A stretch of DNA of 64,000 nucleotides, from assembly GCA_018269055.1 (NCBI GenBank), contig JAFDVI010000012.1, positions 29,820-93,819 of the forward strand. The letters run 5' to 3'. How positions within the stretch are numbered: position 1 is the first letter of the stretch; every line of letters starts with the position of its first letter. This DNA is from Acidobacteriota bacterium (GTDB lineage: Bacteria; Acidobacteriota; Blastocatellia; RBC074). The position numbers and the translations under genes are program-made. Below the pieces are notes generated by a model. It saw nothing but the letters and a program-made list of their open reading frames with translations, searched no databases and was not told the DNA's origin. Below, piece after piece: positions 8,561 through 16,371 of this stretch.

Positions 8561-11419
8561 GGACGCACACAACACCACACGAAACCCGATAATGAGGTAA
8601 CGGTACGCCGCAAGAATGTCGTCACGATACACGGCCCGCGCGTTCACCTGACTGTTGAACCACGAGCCGCCCCGCAGGACGCGCCTGATGTCTTTTTTCC
8701 GCAAATTCTCTTTCTTCGGATCGAATTGAGGATCGTTGTAATCACTCAGGCACCATTCCAAAACGTTGCCGCTCATTTCTTCCACACCGTAAGGCGAAGC
8801 GCCATTCGGGAAAATGCCAACCGCGCTGGTCTGGCCAATGTAGCTTTCATCTTCTCCGGTATTGCCTTTCCTCGCACCAAACTTCTTACCATAAGGATAC
8901 AAACGTCCATCCGTCCCGCGCGCAGCTTTCTCCCATTCAAATTCGGTGGGCAAACGCACTGCCCATTGTTCAACCTTCTTCAAATCGTAAGTCGTCCCCT
9001 TTCGCCACGACAGCCAGCGGCAAAACGCCATCGCCTGATACCAGTTCACCGTTTCGCGCGGATGGTTGGCGAATTTGAAATACTGCTCGCGCATCTGGCG
9101 ATCCTCTTCGCTGGCTGCCAGGCCTTCAAACCAGCGCGGGTCATTGAAGCCTTCGGGATCGTCCAGAAACGTCTGATACTGCGCGAAGGTCACCGGGTAA
9201 CGGCTGATATAAAATTCCGGCAGAGTCAATCTTTGCGGTTTGTTGTCTTCTTCGCCGTCATCGCCATACTGAAACTCGCCTTCGGGAATCCGCACCCAAT
9301 CAATATCTGGCAGCTTCAGGCCGTCGCGTTCGATCACGCCGACCCCTTTGCGATTGTCCCAAGCTGGAATCATTCCCAACGCTCGCCCGACTGCTGCACG
9401 CGCCTTCGGGTCAGGATCGTGTTTCAAATCCGTCAGCCGAGGAATCCATTTGGCGCGCAACCGTTCTTTTGTCGCTTCGGCCAAAGCGGCTCCGCTGCGA
9501 ACAACGCATTGCGCGGCGACTTCCGGGTTGGCTTCGGCGACCCACTCAACGACCTGCGAGCAATCGTCGCTGTACAAACCGGCCAGCAAAATGGCGGCCT
9601 CTTCCCAGTTTGTACGCTCCCACCAACGATCAGGCTGCCAGATCGCTACAGCTTTCAATTTTCCGGCTTGTAGTTGGGTGTCCATCTCTTTGGCTGCGAA
9701 GTATTCCTGCAAAAGTTGATGCGTGAATCTGACCTGCTCGTCTTTGCTGAGGATGCTGGCGCTGACAGCCAGATCAAACAGACGGTCGCCCAGAATCTGA
9801 ATCACCCGGTCGTGCGGCATGACAGTCGAAGCGCCAACGAATGCCTTGCCGGTTTGCGGGCTGGCCTCCTGTGTGGCCGGAGTGTTTTGCATCTCAAAAG
9901 CGATTTTCGCCAACCCAGCGATCAGTTCCTTTTGTTCGGCGTCCAGAATGGCTTTGCCTTTGCGTTCCCGATCCAGCAGATTTTCGACGAAGTTCTGAAA
10001 CAGCTTGCCGCGATTTCGCGGCAAATCGCCCCGCCTAGCGTAAACGCTGGCCAGCATTGTCAGCATGAAAGGATTGCTGGCCAACAGCAGCAAACCGGAC
10101 GGCGTTTCGCGGTGATTGAACCAGTCTGGCCAATAACCGTATTTATTTTCCGTGTCCCAGCCATAAGTCCATTTCAGATTCGCGGGCAGCGTATCTGCCA
10201 GCCAGAAAACGTCCTCGTGCTCGGCTCCGACTTTTGCCAGAAAATCGGCGTGATAATTTCGCGCGCGTTCACCGGCCAGCTTCCAGAACAGCGTTTCGCC
10301 GCTCTCACTATCCAGGTAACGTTTGACGAATTCCCGAATGCGAACCGGATCGAGCGGAGTAATGTTGATGCAATCGAAACCGAGTTTGATCGTGTAATCG
10401 TCTTTGCGGCAGGAAACCACGGCCATTAACTGTGGGTGCTGTTCGATGAACCGCTTCACTTCCGGGAATTTGGCTTCGCGTTGGCCGACGGGCAATTCGT
10501 TCAACCCATCCAGCAACAACGCCGCCCACCGATTGCTGAGCAAGGAATCAAGATCGTTCGCCAAATCGCCCAACTGCTCGGCGATAAATTTGACGAGTGG
10601 CTGGTTTGGCGTTGTCCATTCGCGCAGGGAAATCAGCAGAGGAATCGGCGCGCAATCGTCGCGGAGTGCAGTTTCAACCAAGTCAGCCGCCAGCTTCCAA
10701 ATCGTCGTCGTTTTTCCGCCGCCGGGTTCACCCAACAACACGGCGCGGCGCATGTTTTTGATGACTTTGACCGCGTCGTTGAACGGCAGAATTTCCGGCA
10801 TCAACCGACCTTCGTCATCCATCGGCATCAGCGCAAAACGCGGCCGCATTTCTATACGCTGAGTCTGCTGCGCGCTGCCGCCCAACGGCGTGTAAACTTC
10901 ATTTACGGCTTCAGTTTGAAGCCGTTGGAAATACGCCTGTTCCAGATCGCGCTGGATAGCGCGCGGGCGCTTGCCGTAATGAATGAGAGCCTGAGTTTTC
11001 TGTTTCAATTCCTCCAGCGAGCGCGCAAGTTTTGACAGCGCAGTTTTATATCCTCCGTCGGCCAACGGCGATACCCACTGGCAATCAATCAGTGGAAAGT
11101 ACCTTGATTCCTTTTTCACATCTTCCCGAAGAAAGGGGATGATCGGAATTTTGTTGGTGATCGCCCACGTGATTTCTTTCTGCACCCACTCGCTGTGAAG
11201 AGATTTCCGCGTGGCAATAACGACGACGACATACGAATTCAAAATGGCTTCGGAAAGCGCGGGCGTCCACTTGTCGCCTGCTCTGATTTTGTCTGTGTCT
11301 ATCCAGCAAGCCAGCCCCTTCGCTTGTAAATCCGCAACCAATTGATTGGCGAATTCAGCTTCTTCAAAAGCGTAGCTGATAAACACTTCCGAACTGGAGA
11401 AACTTGGATTTCGATTCAT
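8546..11419 (-). CDS. TIR-NACHT-FGE/C-type-lectin protein, DGR target 2 (carries VR2)
   Basis: A 957-residue homologue of the protein at 4069, read toward it. Residues about 10-135 are a canonical TIR domain (EVFISYAFEEAEFANQLVAD, CWIDTDKIRAGDKW, SEWVQKEITWA with the Glu expected in NAD-cleaving TIRs). The NACHT ATPase has Walker A GEPGGGKTT at 230-238, Walker B-like ALLLDGLNEL, a CRKDD sensor-like segment and [13 protein letters not shown] helical region follows, then an FGE/C-type-lectin domain from about residue 705 (IPEGEFQYG, RYPVTFAQYQTFL, ETVNWYQAMAFCRWL, RLPTEFEWEKAARG, LRGGSW). Residues 915-957 include the VR2-encoded diversified loop. The two targets share domain order and 3' cassette but are clearly diverged over TIR and NACHT, so this is not a recent whole-gene duplication. 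Likely role: a receptor-type NTPase with a variable ligand-binding end. Confidence 0.93.
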   Translation of the reverse strand: MNRNPSFSSSEVFISYAFEEAEFANQLVADLQAKGLACWIDTDKIRAGDKWTPALSEAILNSYVVVVIATRKSLHSEWVQKEITWAITNKIPIIPFLREDVKKESRYFPLIDCQWVSPLADGGYKTALSKLARSLEELKQKTQALIHYGKRPRAIQRDLEQAYFQRLQTEAVNEVYTPLGGSAQQTQRIEMRPRFALMPMDDEGRLMPEILPFNDAVKVIKNMRRAVLLGEPGGGKTTTIWKLAADLVETALRDDCAPIPLLISLREWTTPNQPLVKFIAEQLGDLANDLDSLLSNRWAALLLDGLNELPVGQREAKFPEVKRFIEQHPQLMAVVSCRKDDYTIKLGFDCINITPLDPVRIREFVKRYLDSESGETLFWKLAGERARNYHADFLAKVGAEHEDVFWLADTLPANLKWTYGWDTENKYGYWPDWFNHRETPSGLLLLASNPFMLTMLASVYARRGDLPRNRGKLFQNFVENLLDRERKGKAILDAEQKELIAGLAKIAFEMQNTPATQEASPQTGKAFVGASTVMPHDRVIQILGDRLFDLAVSASILSKDEQVRFTHQLLQEYFAAKEMDTQLQAGKLKAVAIWQPDRWWERTNWEEAAILLAGLYSDDCSQVVEWVAEANPEVAAQCVVRSGAALAEATKERLRAKWIPRLTDLKHDPDPKARAAVGRALGMIPAWDNRKGVGVIERDGLKLPDIDWVRIPEGEFQYGDDGEEDNKPQRLTLPEFYISRYPVTFAQYQTFLDDPEGFNDPRWFEGLAASEEDRQMREQYFKFANHPRETVNWYQAMAFCRWLSWRKGTTYDLKKVEQWAVRLPTEFEWEKAARGTDGRLYPYGKKFGARKGNTGEDESYIGQTSAVGIFPNGASPYGVEEMSGNVLEWCLSDYNDPQFDPKKENLRKKDIRRVLRGGSWFNSQVNARAVYRDDILAAYRYLIIGFRVVLCASPFSV
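8561..8678 (-). repeat. DGR variable repeat VR2
   Basis: 118 bp on the reverse strand, aligned without gaps to TR. I count 12 substitutions, all at TR adenines (7 A to T, 4 A to G, 1 A to C) and none elsewhere. Eleven residues differ from the TR-encoded peptide: F921, S923, V925, D933, D934, I935, L936, Y939, Y941, L942 and I943. VR1 and VR2 mostly changed independently. VR2 alters more positions, including the Ile, Met and His codons left unchanged in VR1. Confidence 0.95.
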
Positions 11420-11458
11420 AAGCGTCAGGGGCTGTTTGGCAATCAGCGCCAGAGGCGC

Positions 11459-11588
11459 GGCCTGTTTATAGATACGGAAAATTCATTTTCCCAAGCTCCG
11501 TAGGAGCGACCTATGGCACAGGCCGCTCCGACGGAGCTTGGGAGACTTCCCGCTTACGAAGCTATAAACAGGCCGCTCCGACGGAGCT
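11459..11588. repeat. Nested palindromic element upstream of DGR target 2
   Basis: The region 11420-11706 has no gene. It holds an inner inverted repeat of the type CCAAGCTCCGTAGGAGCG / CGCTCCGACGGAGCTTGG (11490-11542), an outer pair GGCCTGTTTATAG / CTATAAACAGGCC (11459-11471 with 11562-11574) and a third copy of CGCTCCGACGGAGCT ending near 11588. The promoter of target 2 probably lies in or next to this stretch; I could not define it. From 11589 to 11706 I see nothing. Confidence 0.75.
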
Positions 11589-11706
11589 AGAAACAATCCT
11601 GCGAATTTCAAAACAGGCTTTCAGAAAATCGCGCTACAAGTTGAGGCCGAGAATCTACCCTGAGGAGCTTATAGGGGCAAGGAATTTGCACGCCGAACAC
11701 AAATGC

Positions 11707-12825
11707 TTACTTCACAAAAATCTGGACGCGGTTGGCTTTGAAATCGAAGCCGGTGGAAGGATTGGCTTTCATTGTCACCAGCACATCGGTTTCGCCTTTG
11801 CCGATCAGGCTGCGTGGAATTTCGACGTTGATCTGGTCTACGCCGGCCAAAGTGGGTTGTTTGCCTGCGTATTCGGCGGTGGTCAGGCGTTTGGGTTGCG
11901 GGTCGTTTCGTTCGGAAGTGGCGACGAAATCAACCGTCACATCGTTGGCAGACGCGACTTGCCGCCAGCCCGTGCCGAACAAGGCCAGCACAATGCGCGC
12001 GGTGTCCGGCGTGAACTCAATCGGAATTGGCAGCCATCGCTGCTGCACTCCGTCATAAAGCGCGATGGGTTCATACTGTTGCCTGCCGTCGGTGAAGACG
12101 CGAACGATGACGGCTGCGGCCAACCCGCTGCCGGAAGCGTCGGCAGTGAAAATTCCCGGCGAGACCTTTTGCACCGTGACAACGCCCAGCTTCAACAAGC
12201 CCGCATCACCATCGAGTTCGACAATCGCAGATCCAGGTTCCAAACCGGCGGGCAGCAGCAAATTGACCTGCGTAGGAGAGACAAAGAACAGTTGCGCCGG
12301 TTTTTCCGCTCCGGCGTAATCGGTGATTTTGACGGTGCGGCCAGCCAACTGAGTCGGCAGAGGATCCGTAACGGCAAGCTCTGTCGCATCGGATAAGCCG
12401 CCGCCAAATCCCGCGACAATCATTTCGCTGGTTGTGGCCGGAGCATAGCTGGCGGCGGAAACCTGCGCCCAGCGCGGGACGGTTTCGCTGATGGCCCAAA
12501 AATTCGTGTTGCCATCAACCACTTTGCGATCCACAAAGGAAAATCCCACTTTGGAAAGACTGAAACTCTGGCTGCGGTTTTGGCACGAAGAGCCGCTGGC
12601 CAATGGATAACTGACGGTGAATTTGCCATCCGCGTCTGTCATGGCTTCGGATGATAAGGTAAACATCTGGCCAAAAGGATTTGTGCACATCAGGCTGGCT
12701 TGGGCTTTTACTTCCGGCACCCCGATTTTACTGACAAAATCAACGACTTTGCCTTGCACGGTCTGGGCGCGACAAACGCTGACCAGACAAACCAAAATGA
12801 CAACGAACAACACGGTTTGTTTCAT
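11707..12825 (-). CDS. Secreted TIGR03437 domain protein
   Basis: A 372-residue protein with a clear signal peptide (MKQTVLFVVILVCLVSVCRA). Next comes a short carboxypeptidase-regulatory-like beta-sandwich (VQGKVVDFVSKIGVPEVKAQ), then from about residue 130 a TIGR03437 domain: SAASYAPATTSEMIVAGFG, AQLFFVSPTQVNLLLPAG, SPGIFTADASG, and an end segment GVDQINVEIPRSL. Function is unknown; such proteins are numerous in Acidobacteriota and are thought to be surface or periplasmic. It is related to the protein at 2343 only through the shared TIGR03437 domain, and lies with DUF1800/DUF1501 genes on the far side of the DGR. GGAG precedes the ATG. Confidence 0.85.
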   Translation of the reverse strand: MKQTVLFVVILVCLVSVCRAQTVQGKVVDFVSKIGVPEVKAQASLMCTNPFGQMFTLSSEAMTDADGKFTVSYPLASGSSCQNRSQSFSLSKVGFSFVDRKVVDGNTNFWAISETVPRWAQVSAASYAPATTSEMIVAGFGGGLSDATELAVTDPLPTQLAGRTVKITDYAGAEKPAQLFFVSPTQVNLLLPAGLEPGSAIVELDGDAGLLKLGVVTVQKVSPGIFTADASGSGLAAAVIVRVFTDGRQQYEPIALYDGVQQRWLPIPIEFTPDTARIVLALFGTGWRQVASANDVTVDFVATSERNDPQPKRLTTAEYAGKQPTLAGVDQINVEIPRSLIGKGETDVLVTMKANPSTGFDFKANRVQIFVK

Positions 12826-13059
12826 GATTACTCCTGCAAAAAATGGGGGCTTGGGAAAGAACCCAGGTGAAAGGGTGTTCGCCCGAAGATCAGGCGGTCG
12901 CGCGCGGAAAGTCTAGCCGAGTCCGAAAAGCCGAATCAATCTGATTAATTTTGAATCTAAACCAAGCATCTGGAAAACTTTCGCAGTCCGACCAAAACAC
13001 GGATGGAATGGCGTTGTTCAGTCGGGTTTGTGATACACGCTTTCGGGAAACCAAAAACG

Positions 13060-13386
13060 TAACTGCTCAGCCCCAACGGGGCGGACTGCAAAAGCCCGGT
13101 GCATCGCACCGGGTGATTGGTCAAGTTTCTGGCAAGCCTCAAGGGGGCGAAATAAACAAGCAGACTTATTGCGCCCTTTCAGGGCTTTTGGTTCTTCTTG
13201 CCTCCATTCCCAGTGCGCTGCACTGGGCTATGTTATTTTGCCCCATTGGGGCAATGGCATTGAATTAAGGTTCAGAGTTCACGCTTCAGCGTGTAGAAAC
13301 TTTGTCACCACGCTGAAGCGTGAACTCTGAACATCACCGTGTATTGCTTAATTCAATGCCATTGCCCCGTTGGGGCTGAGCTGTTA
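13060..13386. repeat. Cluster of nested palindromes in a 581-bp gap
   Basis: The gap 12826-13406 contains no gene but is full of palindromes. An outermost pair, about 23 of 24 bases matching, runs GTAACTGCTCAGCCCC... at 13060-13083 against 13364-13386. Inside are hairpins CCCGGTGCATCGCACCGGG (13096-13114), GCCCTTTCAGGGC (13173-13185) and CCCAGTGCGCTGCACTGGG (13209-13227). A second long pair (13241-13267 with 13348-13376) encloses a GTTCAGAGT-family element (copy 3, 13270-13332). The arrangement looks like elements inserted within elements. The segment 12826-13059 shows nothing recognisable apart from the upstream region of the reverse-strand gene. Confidence 0.8.
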
Positions 13387-13406
13387 CTCAACAACAAGGA
13401 ATCTGT

Positions 13407-14936
13407 ATGGCAAATCAGTACGACAGAATGGCGCATTTGCTGCGCCGAGCGGGATTCGGCGCTCGCCCGGATGAGATCGAGGCTTCTGTAAAGCTTGGCT
13501 TTGAAGCGACCGTAGAGCAATTGGTCAATTTCGAAACTGTGCCGGAAAACCCGGCGATGCCTGCGACGCCGGTGACGCGCGACGGAACGTTCAACATTCG
13601 CTTGTTGACGCCGGAAGACACTGCCGTATGGTGGCTCGAGCGAATGGTCAAAACGCGTCGTCCGTTGCAGGAACGTATGGTGTTGTTCTGGCACGATCAT
13701 TTCGCGACTTCGGTCAGCAAAGTCGGCGCTCCGAACGGATACAAATACCTGTACTGGCAAAATCTGTTGTTTCGTCAACATGCGACGGGCAATTTCCGCA
13801 GTCTGGTCAAAGCCATCAACCGCGACCCGGCGATGTTGTGGTGGTTGGACAATTACCTGAACGTCAAAGGTTCGCCGAACGAAAATTACGCGCGCGAATT
13901 GATGGAGATTTTCACGCTGGGGCTGGATGCATACTTCGCGGGCGTGTACACAGAACCGGACGTGCAACAGGCGGCGCGCGCGTTCACCGGTTGGGGATTA
14001 TTGTGCGGTGACAATCTGATGCACTGCGAAGCCGATTTGGATCGGTTCAACGAACAAAACGGGCCGCTGGCCACGCCCGCCGAAGTCGTTCAGATTCCGC
14101 CAAACACACCCGACAATTCCATCGCTTCGCAACGTCACGATTACACGGACAAAACCGTGTTCGGGAAAACCGGCAACTTCAATGGCGACGACATTGTAGA
14201 TTTGATTTTCGACCAGGAACCGCAGCGCACGTACGCGGCGCGTATGATCTGCACAAAGCTGTTTGAGTATTTCGCATATGAAAACCCGGAAACACAGGTC
14301 GTTGACCATTTGGCTGCCGTCGCGCTTCGTTCAAACTTCGACCTCAAAGCCATCCTGCGCGATTTGTTCCTGAACACGAAAGAGTTTTACTCCGACAAAG
14401 CCATGCACGCGCTGGTCAAATGGCCGGCGTATTACGCGATCAATGCAATTCGCCTGACGCAGGCGACGTTTAATTACCAGCAAGCGTATGGCGGAGGCTT
14501 CGGCGGTGTAAATATCGCGCCGTCCAGCATCGCGGCAATGGGACAAGTATTATTGAATCCGCCGGACGTGTTCGGCTGGCCGGGCAAAAGCAATTGGATC
14601 ACCACGTCGCAATTGTTTGCGCGCGCGAATTTCGCCAGCAATCTGACCGCCGCGCGTGGCATAGCTCCGGCTCCTCCTGGAATTCCGATAGATGCGGTGC
14701 TGGCGACAGCGGGGCTGAATGTGGACTCAACTGCCGAAGAAGTTGCGGATTCCTTCATCAAACTGCTGGTGCAAGCGGTGCTGCACCCACAACTTCGGCA
14801 GTTACTGATTGATTATTTGAGGAAAGACGACAACGGCAACATCGGGACTTTTCGGTTGGACGAACCCACAAAAGACAAAAAGATTCGTGGCTTGATTCAC
14901 CTGCTGCTTTCCAGGCCGGAGGCACAAACCTTTTGA
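13407..14936 (+). CDS. DUF1800 family protein
   Basis: A complete 509-residue protein that begins MANQYDRMAHLLRRAGFGAR, the usual DUF1800 opening. It continues with MVLFWHDHFATSVSKVG, RELMEIFTLGLD, RAFTGWG and the C-terminal half shared with the truncated gene at the window start. AAGGA lies upstream of the ATG. No signal peptide is evident. Function is unknown; the genetic link to DUF1501 (next gene, 81 bp downstream) is strong and conserved, so the two probably act together, perhaps with the DUF1501 partner exported by Tat. Confidence 0.92.
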   Translation: MANQYDRMAHLLRRAGFGARPDEIEASVKLGFEATVEQLVNFETVPENPAMPATPVTRDGTFNIRLLTPEDTAVWWLERMVKTRRPLQERMVLFWHDHFATSVSKVGAPNGYKYLYWQNLLFRQHATGNFRSLVKAINRDPAMLWWLDNYLNVKGSPNENYARELMEIFTLGLDAYFAGVYTEPDVQQAARAFTGWGLLCGDNLMHCEADLDRFNEQNGPLATPAEVVQIPPNTPDNSIASQRHDYTDKTVFGKTGNFNGDDIVDLIFDQEPQRTYAARMICTKLFEYFAYENPETQVVDHLAAVALRSNFDLKAILRDLFLNTKEFYSDKAMHALVKWPAYYAINAIRLTQATFNYQQAYGGGFGGVNIAPSSIAAMGQVLLNPPDVFGWPGKSNWITTSQLFARANFASNLTAARGIAPAPPGIPIDAVLATAGLNVDSTAEEVADSFIKLLVQAVLHPQLRQLLIDYLRKDDNGNIGTFRLDEPTKDKKIRGLIHLLLSRPEAQTF

Positions 14937-14938
14937 TC

Positions 14939-15005
14939 GTTCAGAGTCCAGGCTTCAGCCTGCGGTTTGCGTGAGCCGAAAGCAGGCTAAAGCCTGGATT
15001 CTGAG
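14939..15005. repeat. Palindromic element, GTTCAGAGT family (copy 4)
   Basis: It starts three bases after the stop codon of the DUF1800 gene and fills the gap to the DUF1501 gene. The left arm is GTTCAGAGTCCAGGCTT, with inner stem CAGGC-TTCAGCCTG. The right arm is less exact (GATTCTGAGC instead of GACTCTGAAC), so this copy is decayed. Confidence 0.8.
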
Positions 15006-15017
15006 CTGGGGAAGATT

Positions 15018-16304
15018 ATGTCAAAACCTACACGCAGAGATTTCATCAAAACCGGCGCAGGCGCGTTTGGCGCAGGGATTGTTCTTCCTGCAATCAATCG
15101 CCAAGCCAAAGGGGTAATCGTCGTCGAATCGCTTCGGCATGCGCTGGTCGCCGAAGACAGAATCCTGGTCGTCGTCGAATTGGCGGGCGGAAACGATCCG
15201 CTCAGCACCATTGTTCCGCTGGCCAAGTACGACACCTACGCCAGTTTTCGCTCACGGCTGGCCATTCCGCGCAATCAGGTGTTGGCGCTTAACGGTTCGA
15301 CAACGATGGGATTAACACCGCACCTGTCGGCGATCAAACCGCTGGCCGACGCGGGTAAGTTGGCCATCGTCCAAAGCGTGCATTATCCCAATCCGAATTT
15401 GTCGCACGATGGTTCGCGGAACATTTATCGCATCGGAGATCCGCAACCTTCTGTTACAGCGCAAAATGGGTGGCTGGGCCGACATTCGCTGCTGTTCGGC
15501 AGTAAAACCAATCCGCTCGATACTGTAGGCATCGGGGGAGTCAACACGGCGCTGTACGCTCCGGGCGTGAAAATTTCCGGCATCGGCGCTGACCCGCAAG
15601 GCAATCCGTCCGGTTATTCCTTTAATGCCGATCAACGGTTTCCCAGTGACCGCAATCAACAATTGGAAGTGGCTCGTTGGGTGAATCCAGATGCTTCGGC
15701 TTTGCTTTATGACGATCTGACAGAAAATGTTTGGCTGGATGCATTGAACAGTTCTGATTCTGTTGTGCAAGCCGCTGCGAGTTACAGCAGCACGGTGACC
15801 TATCCCACCACCAATTTTGCCGGGGGGCTGAAGCTGATTGCCAAAATGGCCAGCTCAACCACGCCCAAACTCGGCACGCGTGTGTTTTACGTCACGCTCG
15901 GCGGATTCGACACGCACGCCAATCAGGACAAAGACTTGCCGACGCTGCACAAAACATTGGGAGAAGGCTTGAAGGCATTTTACGACGATCTGACAGTTAA
16001 AGGTTTGGTAGACAAAACGCTGATCATGATCTGGTCGGAATTCGGGCGTCGGGTCGCCGACAATGCCAGCAATGGAACCGATCACGGCACAGCCAACAAC
16101 ATTTACTTCCTCGGCGGAAAAGTCAAAGGCGGTTTTTATGGCTCCGATCCCAATTTGACCGACCTGTCGCAAGGCAACCTGAAATACCAGATTGATTTTC
16201 GCGATGTGTATTCCACAGTGATTCAAGGTTGGTTCGGGAATTCGGCAAGTGAAGCGGCGCAAGTGCTCGGCGGAACGTTCAACAACCTGGGAACGTTCGT
16301 TTGA
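15018..16304 (+). CDS. DUF1501 family Tat-exported protein
   Basis: A 428-residue protein with a Tat signal (MSKPTRRDFIKTGAGAFGAG). It is collinear with the protein at 1001 over its whole length: AGGNDPLSTIVPL, SVHYPNPNLSHDGSRNIYR, LGTRVFYVTLGGFDTHANQ, LIMIWSEFGRRVADNASNGT. The conserved GGFDTH and NGTDHG segments supply the His and Asp residues expected of the alkaline-phosphatase-like fold; enzymatic activity has not been established for the family. The ATG follows GGGGAAG. The gene ends the second DUF1800-DUF1501 pair. Confidence 0.92.
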   Translation: MSKPTRRDFIKTGAGAFGAGIVLPAINRQAKGVIVVESLRHALVAEDRILVVVELAGGNDPLSTIVPLAKYDTYASFRSRLAIPRNQVLALNGSTTMGLTPHLSAIKPLADAGKLAIVQSVHYPNPNLSHDGSRNIYRIGDPQPSVTAQNGWLGRHSLLFGSKTNPLDTVGIGGVNTALYAPGVKISGIGADPQGNPSGYSFNADQRFPSDRNQQLEVARWVNPDASALLYDDLTENVWLDALNSSDSVVQAAASYSSTVTYPTTNFAGGLKLIAKMASSTTPKLGTRVFYVTLGGFDTHANQDKDLPTLHKTLGEGLKAFYDDLTVKGLVDKTLIMIWSEFGRRVADNASNGTDHGTANNIYFLGGKVKGGFYGSDPNLTDLSQGNLKYQIDFRDVYSTVIQGWFGNSASEAAQVLGGTFNNLGTFV

Positions 16305-16371
16305 ATCATTTGCCAGCTTACGGTCAGTGTCTTATCTTCTGGCAGCGATTTTGATCTAACGATAACCTGCT

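Noticed and set aside
8477..9673. 398-codon forward-strand frame
   Set aside because: It is the antisense of the FGE domain of DGR target 2, whose homology, domain order and VR are unambiguous.
4069..11419. Recent duplication of the whole TIR-NACHT-FGE gene
   Set aside because: TIR and NACHT regions differ strongly in sequence and length; only the VR and its 3' cassette are near identical.
3918..15005. CRISPR array
   Set aside because: The repeats are isolated palindromes with unlike inner stems and irregular kilobase spacing, and there are no cas genes.
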